A stretch of 64,000 bases of DNA from Phoronis australis (Eukaryota; Phoronida; Phoronidae): the NCBI GenBank assembly GCA_002633005.1, contig NMRA01000136.1:130859-194858 (forward strand). Direction: 5' to 3'. The first letter of the stretch is position 1, and every line of letters starts with the position of its first letter. Positions 39,801 through 49,500 of this stretch are shown here, one piece after another. The position numbers were made by a program, and so were the translations under genes. The notes under the pieces were generated by a model that saw only the letters and a program-made list of their open reading frames with translations, searched no databases and had not been told where the DNA came from.

Positions 39801-42800
39801 CTGGAGTGGAGGTCTTGTTCGTGTGTCTGGAAGAACAAGTGCATAACATGCAATGGTTGGGGGCTACTTCAAAAAGATCAGCCACAACTTTGGACAGGAG
39901 GTCAACTCATACATGATAAAGTATATAAACTGGTTTATACACTACTAGCAAGCACATTTGATGTCTTATAACACACTTAGGCTTGAATTACAATTAAGTT
40001 TGTTTCCAAACATGCCACAGATTGTAAAATATCTGCATGACACAAAATATTTTATTTGATATCTGAATTATCTTTCAATTTCAGCAAAACAGACCATGTG
40101 CAGAAGTGACCTGGCTGGGGGGGTGACAATGATGGGAGGACTAGCGGAACAAATGACTGGAGTAAGATCCAATAAGTGATGGTGACTGGGGGCAGTGTGA
40201 GATCGGTGATAATCAGGGAAAGCACAGGCAGTGATAAAACCTAGCAATGCCAATGGAAATTGACCAATCCATCTCAGAGTAGTCCCGGTCAAGAAACAAC
40301 ATTTTATGGCAGGTCTCATTGTTTTTAAGGAAGTTAAACTACAGGGTACATACCTTAACTGTTGTGACAAAACTTTATTTCCATCACAACACATCATTCC
40401 CGCTATACTGACGATGAATTGCCCAAACAATCAGCCGCTAAGTTGGGGCATAGGTGATTTTGCATGTCAAATAGTTTTAGCACGTACTGCATTCAAATAT
40501 TTGCCTTAAACTTTATACTACAGTTGGAATGATAAGTTAACGTGAAAGATAATTTAAAATAACAATGCCCATCAACACAAAACAACATCTTGGTCAATAA
40601 TTCAGAATTACTTTGAGAGAAATGCTTGAAAAGCTGGTCATAATGTACATAACATTTAACGTGAGCTATGTTGTTCTGTTCATAATTATCAACATTCTGA
40701 CAACAGCATGAACCATACCCATTTTCTGACTACCTCCTAAAGAAGTCACAAAATTGTTGACGTGTTCTTGGACCACCAGAAACACTTCTTGAACAAGGTC
40801 GTTTTAAATGCAACAATTAATATTGAAGAGTGAAAGTAGAAATCACTCCTAAAACTGCCACTAGAAAGTGAAGCAGTGGTTGTAATTGTCCAAAAATAAA
40901 CGTCAGCCAAGTTCGCATCAACAGAAACACCCTACCAATTCCCTAATGTTTAGTGTGACATCATTTTAACATTTTGAATCTAGACAAATAAAAAATGCCA
41001 AAATCAAAAACAATAATAATCACTAGGCCAGGCTGAAGTAGCGCTGTAATTTATCAAGCACTTCGAAAATTATTACCTGGTTACAGAACTGGTCAATCTT
41101 AATCCTTCTCAACTCCTCAGGAACATACAATGGGTGCAACCATTGTCGGACCAAACTGATTAATCCAAACCCATAGCTTTTTAAAAATTTCAAATGCTAA
41201 ACTGCCACCGTAGTTACCTGATTCGGGCAAAATTCAAGACTTACAAATTCTTTGAAAATGTGATGAGACACTGCATTTCTAATAACATTTGTGGGTCCAA
41301 ATCGCATCATAAATAGCGGCAGATACTAAACAATCTAGTAGGTAGCATCAAAGTAGTTGGATTGTTTGAAAGGCAATGTTTGTTCTGTTCTTGTCACTAA
41401 AAACACATCTATCAAATTTTATGACGATTCAAAAAACTGGGAAGATTTTGAGACAAACGAAAAACTCCTGCCGCAAGGGGGCATAGTGGTTTTCACATCT
41501 GTATGAAAAAAACACAAGTCACACTCTCAACATTAGATACAAATCCTTTGGATTTCCTGACAATCCTTTTACTAGTTTGGCACTAGAGAGGTGTATTACG
41601 CAAAACGAAGAAGAGATACCAAAATTGCCACTAGGGAGAACAGCAGTTATTGGGTCAGTTCAAATTTTATAAGTAAATGTAGTCCAGTGTTCTCCACAAC
41701 AGAAAATTTAAACTCTGCTGGAATTAAACACGCACGTGTTCAAAAGTCCATGCCCACATTGGGGGAAATTTGGTTCAGAAATGACTTATTTCCCAATACT
41801 TCAAACTTGTTGTATAGGTGGCTACATTATGCGGCCACACACAAGCAATGGTAATGGCCCATGAGAGCAAAAATATTCCTCATTTCTCAGACAAAAACCG
41901 AAATAGAAAGACTTGTACGATAAAGCAAAAGGTGTTGAGAAAGAACGACATAAAAAAACATGGAGAAGAGGAAGAAAACAAACGTAAAGATGAGAGCGTA
42001 AAACAAAGGTAAAGAGACGCACATACACACCTTTAATATGTAGCTATCAAGGCCATAATGGTCGTCTATAAGCTGTAGTGTTCGTCTTGTGACGGTTGTT
42101 AGAAAATATTTGTCCAGGATCTCACTGTACAGCACCTTCTTCATCAAATTGGGCTTCCAAACATGGGGATGTCTAGATATACAAACACTTATGGAAGGTG
42201 ACGGGCAAACAACTGTTTTGCAAAGTTTACTATTTCAAATACCTATAATTTCATCCACTGTAAAAACAAGGAACTTAAAAATCAAGTTTCACAGTTGATG
42301 CAAAAATTAGCACACGATTTTGTTACTTCAAAACTAAATTTTTCGCATCTTAGTTATAACATTGAATTTGTCTCAATTATAGATGTTGGAAATAATTAAA
42401 AGACTACTGCAACAAATATAGAATCTTGCCAGTCCTGATGATGTTTTTTAGACAATAAAGCAAAACATGTTTTACAATGAATTTATGCAGTTATTTTTAA
42501 ATCCGTAAATGAACTCCTAAAAAAATCAACAAATTAGGTGTGGCATTTCGCTCACCTGATACAACTGGGCTAAAAAATGATTACAAACATTTAAACTGAT
42601 TGCTGCTTACTTGGGTCGTCTGGCCTTCCTTTTGATAAAGCCTCGCACAATACCTTCACCACCCCATAGTCCCTTATCAGCCTCCCTCGGATAGATGACT
42701 TCTACTGGAACATTCTGAACTTTGACCCTGTCGTAAATGAAAAGATAAACAATATTAATGAAAAATTCCACGACTTTAATTGCATTCTGACCCAGAAAAA

Positions 42801-43261
42801 AGGAAGATACATGGCTACAAACTTGCTCTAAAACTCGAAGTTAAATTTCAACTTCAAGGAAATATTCAAATGATGAAAACAGTAAAGCAAATTTGAACCA
42901 ATTTACTGAAATTCTTCATCAATCTTAAATTGTAACTGAACGGAAGTGCAGAATGGAAGTGCAGAACCATCGGATACAAATTAACAGTGTTAACAAAAAC
43001 ACAAACCCATAGTGCACAATAATCCAAACTAAACAAAAATGGAAAGTAACCGATAATTTTCCACAATTCACTCACCTTTGACCCCAGTTATCTAATTTAT
43101 ATTTCCGTGTGTCATACTCATAATGAACAGCTTGTGGCACTCTCTGTTCTAGCTCAATCCTTCTCTGTTTGTAATGTTCTGGAAGTTTAGAGTGAGGTTC
43201 TTGCAGCCATCTTGACAACTTGTTCCATGGACGAAGACTTTTTGGCAGCTGACCCAATTTG
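9863..43261 (-). CDS. MRPL28: Mitochondrial ribosomal protein L28 (bL28m), five coding exons, ends missing
   Basis: Component of the mitochondrial large ribosomal subunit. Exons on the minus strand, 5' to 3': 43261-43076, 42727-42611, 42172-42031, 39826-39683 and 9995-9863. Every junction is GT-AG and phases join without a shift, giving about 240 residues against roughly 256 in human. Family blocks in order are LPEHYKQRR and [56 protein letters not shown] and [37 protein letters not shown] and [27 protein letters not shown] and [14 protein letters not shown]. The initiator exon (upstream of 43261, phase 2) and the short terminal exon (below 9863, phase 1) were not found. The intron 39682-9996 is about 29.7 kb and contains an opposite-strand gene. 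Confidence 0.93.
10055..10193. repeat. Two tandem copies of a short hairpin repeat (GGCGCAGCACTGAAAAA type)
   Basis: Two successive copies each contain GGCG(C/T)AGCAC followed by GAAAAAAGTGGGG and a C-rich half reading AGCCCCC. The second ends in GGTGTGCCACCC. A single copy at 20860-20923 has the same order. Each can fold because the G-rich and C-rich halves pair. It lies just upstream, on the minus strand, of the last recognised MRPL28 exon. Confidence 0.65.
10200..11690. other. MRPL28 giant intron, segment without recognised features
   Basis: AT-rich intronic DNA. A short TATACA-rich stretch lies near 10200-10250. No exon, RNA gene or defined repeat could be supported. Confidence 0.5.
11630..11890. 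repeat. Degenerate tandem repeat with CCACCAGGGGGC core
   Basis: Two diverged units of about 120 bases. The first carries AAATTGCCACCAGGGGGCAC and the second GCAGCTAGGGAGCACCACAG. Each is preceded by a TTTGCCAAATTT... GACAAGGA/ TACAAGGA stretch and followed by a GGA(T/C)CCGTC box. A related unit is at about 41630-41670. The core resembles a vertebrate CTCF motif, but its occurrence in a repeat argues for a mobile or satellite origin. Confidence 0.55.
11891..20859. other. MRPL28 giant intron, 9 kb with no supported gene
   Basis: Read on both strands. Open frames are short and low in complexity and none matches a family I know. Small items are a direct repeat of ATTAATATCAGGTCTATGAT at 15777 and 15815, and short CA runs near 14887. 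No CpG-rich block or tRNA gene was seen. Confidence 0.5.
20860..20923. mobile_element. 64-bp hairpin element with GGTGGCGCA termini
   Basis: It begins GGTGGCGCA and ends TGCGCCACC, a perfect 9-bp inverted repeat. The inner halves GTGGGGCTATAGCCCC also pair. The same sequence order occurs twice in tandem at 10055-10193. This is most simply a very short non-autonomous inverted-repeat element; its superfamily is unknown. Confidence 0.65.
20924..26560. other. MRPL28 giant intron, AT-rich segment
   Basis: No coding exon recognised. It contains a (CA)n run at about 22556-22576 and the hairpin at 24025-24078. A diverged fragment near 25480-25620 resembles the interior of the MITE family seen at 27551, 47406 and 59028. 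Confidence 0.5.
24025..24078. repeat. Perfect 16-bp inverted repeat (hairpin)
   Basis: TTTTGAGAACCAGTTT at 24025-24040 is matched exactly by AAACTGGTTCTCAAAA at 24063-24078 across a 22-base loop. A diverged relative, with TTTTGAGAACCAGTTTT and a weaker right arm, lies at about 48453-48505. This points to a dispersed repeat rather than a local accident. Confidence 0.7.
26590..26780. promoter_or_regulatory. CpG-richer island inside the giant intron, possible promoter
   Basis: This short block has many CG dinucleotides (for example GATCGCGGCGATTATCACG near 26701) against a CG-poor background. It lies about 5 kb upstream of the first recognised exon of the nested + strand gene. Overlapping open frames exist on both strands, but none shows a clear splice donor or a known motif. 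I infer a promoter or first exon of the nested gene only weakly. Confidence 0.3.
27551..27813. mobile_element. MITE family A, copy 1
   Basis: Diverged terminal inverted repeats: the right end reads GTCCGAAATTGGTGATATTT then TACTGT, and the left end reads AGTCTCACGAGTTTAAGAC. Length is about 260 bases. The ends match the copies at 47406-47630 and 59028-59271. No coding capacity. Confidence 0.6.
27814..29494. other. Giant intron segment between MITE and minisatellite
   Basis: No feature I can support. A splice-flanked open stretch at 28994-29064 (acceptor GCTGCAG, donor AAGGTAAGG) was considered as an exon of the nested gene, but its phase does not fit the next known exon directly. Confidence 0.4.
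29495..29740 (+). repeat. Minisatellite, six copies of a 41-bp unit
   Basis: Units start at 29495, 29536, 29577, 29618, 29659 and 29700, all exactly 41 bases. Each begins GCAAAATA and contains GGGTTGT and a TATAAACAGT-like end. Divergence rises towards the right. The array is non-coding and lies in the MRPL28 giant intron. Confidence 0.93.
29985..30085 (+). repeat. Compound GT/CT-rich microsatellite
   Basis: Runs of TG, TC and GC steps: TGTGTGC, GCGCGCGTGTGTGTGT, CTGTCTGT and repeats of GTGC. It is a purine-pyrimidine alternating tract with Z-DNA potential and has no coding role. Confidence 0.85.
30086..31965. other. Intronic DNA upstream of the nested gene's first recognised exon
   Basis: No coding exon identified. 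The region must contain intron of the nested + strand gene, because the exon at 31966 begins in mid-codon (phase 2). Confidence 0.5.
31966..37303 (+). CDS. Unrecognised gene, last two coding exons, nested in an MRPL28 intron
   Basis: Two spliced exons, 31966-32161 (phase 2 entry, donor GTAAGT) and 33605-37303, joined in phase 0. The second is a 3.7-kb terminal exon of about 1,232 residues ending in TAG at 37301-37303; upstream exons were not found. The penultimate exon holds [14 protein letters not shown] and [14 protein letters not shown]. The last exon opens with a probable coiled coil containing [21 protein letters not shown] long Ser/Thr/Asn-rich stretch follows, with an acidic patch around residue 930-970. 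There is a short internal duplication near 755-800 (TKTTS..L..SKQP.NG twice) and a Lys-rich block at about 1047-1118. Three repeats [16 protein letters not shown] and GGVYLGDD lie at about 1122-1157. The C-terminal helix contains [16 protein letters not shown]. It is probably a cytosolic, largely disordered scaffold or cytoskeletal protein; I cannot name it. Confidence 0.85.
32162..33604. other. Intron between the two known exons of the nested gene
   Basis: GT-AG intron (GTAAGTGAAG ... TTTTCAG). A fragment near 32555-32700 resembles the interior of MITE family A. Nothing else is recognisable. Confidence 0.6.
37304..39682. other. 3' UTR of the nested gene and continuing MRPL28 intron
   Basis: No canonical AATAAA was found close to the stop codon; ATTAAA occurs near 37556. 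No coding sequence is supported. The segment includes a 28-bp perfect tandem duplication at 38034-38089. It ends at the donor of the MRPL28 exon 39826-39683. Confidence 0.5.
38034..38089. repeat. Perfect 28-bp tandem duplication
   Basis: The unit TGATTTATCCTAGTTATAAG followed by TTTACAAC occurs twice without a mismatch (38034-38061 and 38062-38089). This implies a very recent duplication or an assembly slip. Confidence 0.9.
39827..42030. other. MRPL28 intron between the VWKP exon and the EQDLHSRFG exon
   Basis: GT-AG intron on the minus strand. It contains, near 41460-41670, repeat units with CCGCAAGGGGGC and TTGCCACTAGGGAGAACAGC. These belong to the same family as 11630-11890. Otherwise nothing recognised. 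Confidence 0.55.
42173..43075. other. MRPL28 introns around the GLWGGEG exon
   Basis: Two introns (42610-42173 and 43075-42728) flank the exon 42727-42611. Both are AT-rich with no feature seen. Confidence 0.6.
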
Positions 43262-44392
43262 CTGAAAAAATTACACTTTGAACCAGGATGTGTTCATTTC
43301 TCAGCAAAAACATTCATGCTATAGTAGAGTTCTAAAACCCCTCAACAAGCAGCAGGTTATTCAAAGAAGAAGATATAAACTATGCATGAACCGTGATACG
43401 TTCTGGTATTTCTGCCTCAATCTGATAATTCAAAATGCTGATAATAAAGATATTTTTTAACTGATTTATTGAAGAGAAATAAATGCTCAAAATCTGTAAC
43501 ACATGAAAACCCATACATAGTTACATCCAGGTCCTAAAATTATGTAGAATATAGTCGGCAGCCCAGGAAAGGCATTTATAACGACTTGATTTCGGCGGTT
43601 CAGCCAGTGTGAAGCGCTATATGCAGAAATCTTCCAGTGTACATGGCTTATTAGAATGTGCTCCCACCTAGGTCTATGCCTGTGGTCACATAACAAAAGC
43701 TCATATACAAGGAACACCCCAGGTCGCTCTCTCACGTACTTCAACTTGGCTAGCACAGCTGAAGTCCATGAGAGACGAACACAACGTCGCTAATTCAAAT
43801 AAGCAAATTCAGGTATTTGATTCAATTTTTCTGTATTTGTTACCTCAACTGGATGTTTCAAAACTTTCATGCTTTTACACAGTTTGGAAGTCAACACAAA
43901 CTTTGAAACGAATTAAGGAATTATTGTCCGACTTAGATTTTCGCAGTGGCAACTTGGAATTTTTCCCAGGTTGTTAACCACAATCCTGGAGGTCGCCAAA
44001 TCGAGCACTGTTAAGCGTCCCTCCATGGGAAAAAGATACTCGTAGCAACTTGACTTCAACGGTTAAATCAGTGTGAGGCATAATTCGCCAAAAACCTTCC
44101 GACGTATGAAGGTCCTATGAGAACATCACTGTCTCTACTCCTAAGTAGACAGTGACACTGTCTAGATTTCTGCCTGATCGTGCTATACTGCAAAAGAATT
44201 TCTGAATATCTTGCTAAATGAGCAATTGCTTTTTGGAAGATCAGATTGAACGCCAGATTTTGGTTCAGGGGGTCGCTGGCACGATTCTCGACTGAACCAA
44301 GAAAATGTAGGCCTTGTATACGACTTTGGCTACAACCTGGACAATTGAATTGAATGGTTGAAGGGATGCAAACGCAAGTCAAGTCAGTTTGT
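43262..44392. repeat. MRPL28 5' intron with diverged relatives of the foldback element
   Basis: Two stretches, about 43575-43685 and 44038-44165, follow the order of the foldback arm: AACTTGACTTCAACGGTTAA, then CAGTGTGAGGCATAATTCGC and a TTCCGACGTA box. The second ends in a hairpin (CACTGTCT...GTAGACAGTG). I read them as older, truncated members of the same repeat family. The MRPL28 first exon must lie upstream, on the minus strand, but was not found. Confidence 0.5.
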
Positions 44393-45287
44393 AGGCAATG
44401 ACCATCGCCTCTGTTGGCCCGAAGCAGAGGCGATGTAGAGGCTATAGGCGCTCTGTACGCCGGAAGCTTTTCGGCGAATTTTGCCTCGCACCGACTAAAC
44501 CATCAAAGTCACGTTGTTATAAATACCTTTTGCGCATAGAGGAATACCTTAGGTTGTCGATGTGTTTAATTCCTTCCAACTCGAACAAATACTCCTGTTA
44601 TGAAACTTTTTCTTCGAGCAGTCCCCATTTCAGTTCCCAAAATCGTGAACTCACCATTTTTATACTGCGCACGCTCCAATTCATGACCTCAATCTTTAAA
44701 TAGGCCAAAGGTGAGCCATTGCGGTCTTGTCAGTCAAATGTTCGTTTCCAAAATGCCACCACTTATACTTGTCTTTAATTGGCGTTACTTGAAACTGATT
44801 GTATTTCAATGAATCATTGTTTGTATTTGATAAAAATAAATGCTGTTGATATGACATTTAATAGTCTTTGTGCACATATTTGACATTTTAATGTTTAACA
44901 ACACGGCAAATGCACGGCTGGTTCCCGGCAGCACGTACGCGAAGGGTGGGAACTTCAGCTTTCAAAGTTCGCCGGTAGGTCTGCAACTTCTGACCTTCGG
45001 CCTGGTTAAAAAAATGAAAAAGTTGATTTCACGATTTTGGAAACTGAAATAGGGACTGCTCGAAGAAAAAGTTTCATAACGGGAGTATTTCTTCGAGTTG
45101 GAAGGAATTAAACACATCGACAACCTCCTAAGGTGTTCCTTTATGCGCAAAAGGTATTTATAACAACGTGACTTTGATGGTTTAGTCGGTGCGAGGCATA
45201 ATTCGCCGAAAAGCTTCCGGCGTACAGAGCGCCTATAGCCTCTACATCGCCTCTGCTTCGGGCCAACAGAGGCGATGGTCATTGCCT
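44393..45287. mobile_element. Foldback (long-TIR) element with 10-bp target duplication
   Basis: Left arm about 44393-44662 and right arm about 45012-45287 are inverted copies, roughly 90 per cent or better by eye, around a 350-bp centre. Each arm holds its own hairpin, CATCGCCTCTG / CAGAGGCGATG. The element is flanked by AGTCAGTTTG on both sides (44382-44391 and 45288-45297), a 10-bp direct repeat. Long TIRs with 9-11 bp duplications are typical of Mutator-like foldback elements. No transposase is present. The pair of about 100-residue open frames beginning MTIASVGPKQ are the two arms, not genes. Confidence 0.82.
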
Positions 45288-45679
45288 AGTCAGTTTGCTA
45301 CATTGAACTCGTAGCATAAGTAAATTACGGATTTAAACAATAAATACGATGTTCTGAAATCAGATCAACGGTGCTTTAGTTGGTTTTTGACACAGATGGC
45401 CGGGAAGGGTGGTTTTGAAATTTTTGTACAGCATTGGGATCTGATTTAGGCAAGATACAGAATGGTAGCAAACACACATTTTACCTCATTTTGACCGGAA
45501 GCTATATTTGCAAAAAACTACAACGAATAACTTTAGTTAATTGTGACTAAGGGGCAAAACTACAAATACTACAAATCTCTTTCATCGCTTAGACTGGATT
45601 GAACCATTCCAATGTCTGAAAGTGTACTTAAATACGGAGATAAGCTCTTAAACATTATTTTTCATAGAAGACAGTTTGC

Positions 45680-45797
45680 CTCGCGAGAATCGCCGAGAGG
45701 TGTTTCCCTGCAACCATCAACAAATGGCGGACACGAGTGTTTCAGAGCTGAACACAACACGAAAGAAATTGTAGCGCAACTTGGCATCTAATGCAAG
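45680..45797 (+). promoter_or_regulatory. Probable promoter and 5' UTR exon of the 46.6-63 kb gene
   Basis: A CpG-richer segment with CGCGAGAATCGCCGAGAGG and AACAAATGGCGGACAC, the latter resembling a YY1 site of the kind common in 5' UTRs. A donor GCAAG|GTTTGT at 45797/45798 can pair with the acceptor at 46559-46560. The ATG at 45724 opens a frame of only 16 codons, so coding is taken to start in the next exon. MRPL28 is oriented away on the other strand, so a shared promoter is possible. Confidence 0.45.
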
Positions 45798-45940
45798 GTT
45801 TGTAAGAATCCATTGTGTGTCCTCGATTCAAATTTTCTAGTATTTTAAAAACGTATTTGTGTGTAATCGTTTTTCGAAATTACCGCATTGAACTGGACCT
45901 CAAAACTTGTTGAGAAATCAGCAGACTTGACACTGGATCT

Positions 45941-46190
45941 GGGGCCCGTTCCAACAAAACTGACTTAGCTAAGACAAATCTTAAATTTTAGTAAGCTTTA
46001 AGATAAGACTTAAATTTGTCTCGATACCGTTTCAAGAAAGAGATCTTAAGTTTGAATTAAGTTTTTGATAAAAGTTTTGTCTTAATTTTAACTATCTTAC
46101 CGGATATGTAAGTTTCAAAGTATGGAAGTTAAGACAAATCTTAGACTTAAGTCAAAAATGAACTTAAGTCAGTTTCTTGGAACGGGCCCC
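45941..46190. mobile_element. 250-bp MITE with GGGGCCCGTTCCA termini
   Basis: Inverted ends GGGGCCCGTTCCAA and TTGGAACGGGCCCC are extended inward by AACTGACTTA versus TAAGTCAGTT. The interior is rich in ACTTAAG, AAGACAAATCTTA and related self-complementary boxes. No target duplication was clear. It lies in the first intron of the gene starting near 45.7 kb. Confidence 0.8.
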
Positions 46191-46578
46191 TGGTCCTTGA
46201 CCTTGATCATGATTGCTTGCTTGTCTGGCAGCCTTGACTTTTTTTTAGTCTTGGGAGTCTTGGTTCCACTTCAAACAAATGTACATTGTTGAGACTGGTG
46301 TCTTAACAGATTCTCCATCTAGAAAATGTGCCTCGGCAATTACGTTAGTAAGTAAGTAATGTTGTGAAAAATCACCTGGGCCAAGTTTCGAGTCTGGTAC
46401 CTCTTGCTTGCAAGCCAGGTGTCCTAGCCAGCCTACGAAATAGCAATTGTTTCACTATACTCTGGTTTACTTTTAAAACACCAGCTCCAGTAAAATACCT
46501 GACTTCGAATTTTCTCTGCTCTCTAGCTCTTATGTTATTTGTTATTTTGTTTCCTTACAGTTAACTTAGTCTTCTGTC

Positions 46579-49500
46579 ATGGATAGAGATCTATTTCCAA
46601 ATGGGGACGCTAATGCCCCTCAGTCCAAATTCAAGCATGCCAACCCTAGACGGATTGAGCTGGCTTTGCAACAAGAGCTCAATGACGTGGCAAGAAGAAC
46701 GCTGATGGATTTGACGGTCAAAAAACAGGCTCAGATGTCACAGCCTCTTGAAGAACCTCTCAAAACTGCAAGGTATAACATTAAGAACCAATGGAAAGAT
46801 GGTAGTTACTATATATCCAGAATGTGATTTTCTTGTTGATTTATTTTACTATGTTTTTTTTACTTCAAAGGGATATTTCTGCCATGGTTTGATGAAATAC
46901 ACATACCGGGGGTATGCCTGATTGAGTTAAAACTCATGCTAGCCATATGTATTTATCTCAAAAACTTTGCCAGTATTTTCATTATCCTATGAGACTAGCT
47001 GCTAGGTTCCTTAGGGGTCCAATTATAGGTTTCATATACTGTCATCCTCTTGATTGTCTTAATAGGAAGCTGAAGCCAGAATTTGTTCCTCAGAAAGTGC
47101 GTCGTGAGAGGAAGTCACACCCCATTTTTCTTCCTGAATCGGCAACAACCATACCAACTGAGGTAAAGCATGTTTTCCTGTTAAGCTGCCATTTCATCAA
47201 CTTGAAGACTATTAGAACTGTCTGAAATACCTTCAGATTTATGTACGAAGTAACTGAGTAAAGAGCTACAGTCCTGATTTGAAAGTATTGCAATACATTC
47301 CTTTAGATGCCGGTGCTCACATTATACATCACCTGTGAATCAAATAGCCATGTGCTTGACCACATGCCCATACAATGTGTAGTCTTCTGTGGGAATTGTG
47401 TGTGTACAGCAAAATCTCAACAATTTAGGACACATGGAGAGTGAAATTCAATTTTGTCTTTTTTCATAAATAATAAGAAACATAATATTGATGATTTATT
47501 AAGTGTTCAAGTTTTGCTTTATAGCTGCTGTCTTGCTGTATTGTGAGTTGTAAACATTTTCAAGTGTGTTTAAAATGAAAATAGAGTAATTTTGGCATCT
47601 CCTCGTCCAATACTAGTGAGATTTTGCTGTTGTTAAATAACGTAGAAAATATATCTGAAACTAAATAAGGCGATCCAGATCCTCCCAAGGATACTATTGT
47701 TTCATGAAATGAAGNCCCCCCCCCCCCAAGCCCAAAATGACATCGCAGTGTAGTAAACTGCCTGCTTGGTCAGTAATTTTGAATATACTCTTGGAGTCTT
47801 AGTTTGTACATTTCCAAATTGAGATAGTGTTTTACTTTTCTAAAATAGTTAAGTGGAGTAGGTTAACTTGCTCTGACAAAAGCCATCAGACACTTTTCAT
47901 GAAACAAAACCCAGAGGGCACCAGATACAGACTACATCACTCACCAGTTGATAGTAAGCTTGATGTAACACTTGAGGTTACACGCCCCTTGACATGTATG
48001 GCACTTGACTCTTCCAAAACCGTTACACTTGTGACACCTGCGAAACAACAGAAACATGCAGAGAAATGAATTTACAGAATTAGGAAAAATTGGTCCAATT
48101 TCACATCACGAATGAAACTGTCATGACTAAGAAATTCTCCATTGTCTTGATAGAAAATATCTGTTAGTGGAGATCCTGCAAAAATGACTTGCAAGTTTAC
48201 CGTAGTGAATGCTACCAATAAACTTGGCTAATAGGTTTCCCAAATGTACGCCCATACGCCTGTATTCGTAAAATTTTCCAAATAATGGCCCACGTGTCTA
48301 TTTTTGAAGCTACTATTAATATTGCTCCTCAGAGTTTGAAGGGTTTCCAGTGTCAAATGTTGGTCAAAAACATGGCTTTTTTCACGTTTACAGTCAATCA
48401 TCAAGGCAGAAAGTTGCAATAATAGTCCAACATCACGTGCCCGAATTTTGAGAACCAGTTTTCCTCACTGAATAGCTGCAACAAACTGGCATGGTTCTAA
48501 AAATACAAGCCCGTTATATCCGACTATTGCAGTGAGTTGCTTTAGATTCCCTTTTGTAATCGTAACATCATTTTTAGCAACAAAGCAAACACCCATCACG
48601 ACATATTTTATGACATTTCCATTTTATTTTCCACTTGTTTCCAAATGTTTGCCCAGGTGTACTTTAGGGGTACCGGAAACAAGGTAAAAAGGTGAAGTTT
48701 CCAAAATACACATCATTAGGGTTTAATATCAGAAATTCAAGGAAAATAAACTGTGAACTTGCAGATTTTCCAGACATCTGAGCTCAGTAGAATCAGTGAT
48801 TGTAATTTTTTGCCAATTTAGTACACAATATGTCATTGACAGAAAAGTGAAATTTTATTTTGTCAAATTTCTTAACGTGAATCAAAATTAAGTCTATTAT
48901 TAGTCATGATTGAACAGTCTAGATTTCATAAAACAACATTTGGTAAAGTTATGGTGAATTACTGGACTTACACATTGGTTTATTTTTTCATATTATTTAC
49001 TCAACTGGATGACTCAAAATATTCATCATATTAAAGTTATGGTTATTTGTAACAACGTAATCAGCCTTTGAAAAATGGAAATATGCCACCTGTTGGCCAC
49101 ATCATGTGACCAAATGAACATGACCTAGTGATGTGGCCAACAGATGGCATGCAAACCAGACTATAATAAAACAACATTTGGTAATTAAAAGTTGCGATTA
49201 TTTGCATCAAGGTAACCAGCCTTTGAAAAACAGAAAAACGACTATTTGGCAATTATTTTTTGCAAAATGAAGAGACAATTACAACAAATGAATTACAAAA
49301 GAGTATAAATAGGTAAATAAAACAACAAAAATGGATCAACTGAAATGTTCGGCTGTAATAACATCCTTTGTCAACAGAAACAGAAATAAAGTAAAATCAA
49401 ACACTATATGACAATTGACATTTAAGATATGGTGTAATGAATATGATACATTTTTGCGTAAAAAATTCAATGATATATTTTAAGAAGTTTTTATGTTCAA

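Noticed and set aside
44398-45282. Two roughly 100-codon open frames on opposite strands with nearly the same protein (MTIASVGPKQRRCRGYRR...)
   Set aside because: They are the two arms of the inverted repeat at 44393-45287. The shared peptide follows from the repeat, and there is no start context or homology to support a gene.
45724-45774. ATG in GGCGGACACG context (MADTSVSELNTTRKKL, then stop) as a start codon
   Set aside because: The frame stops after 16 codons. More likely a YY1-like site in a 5' untranslated exon, or at most an upstream open frame.
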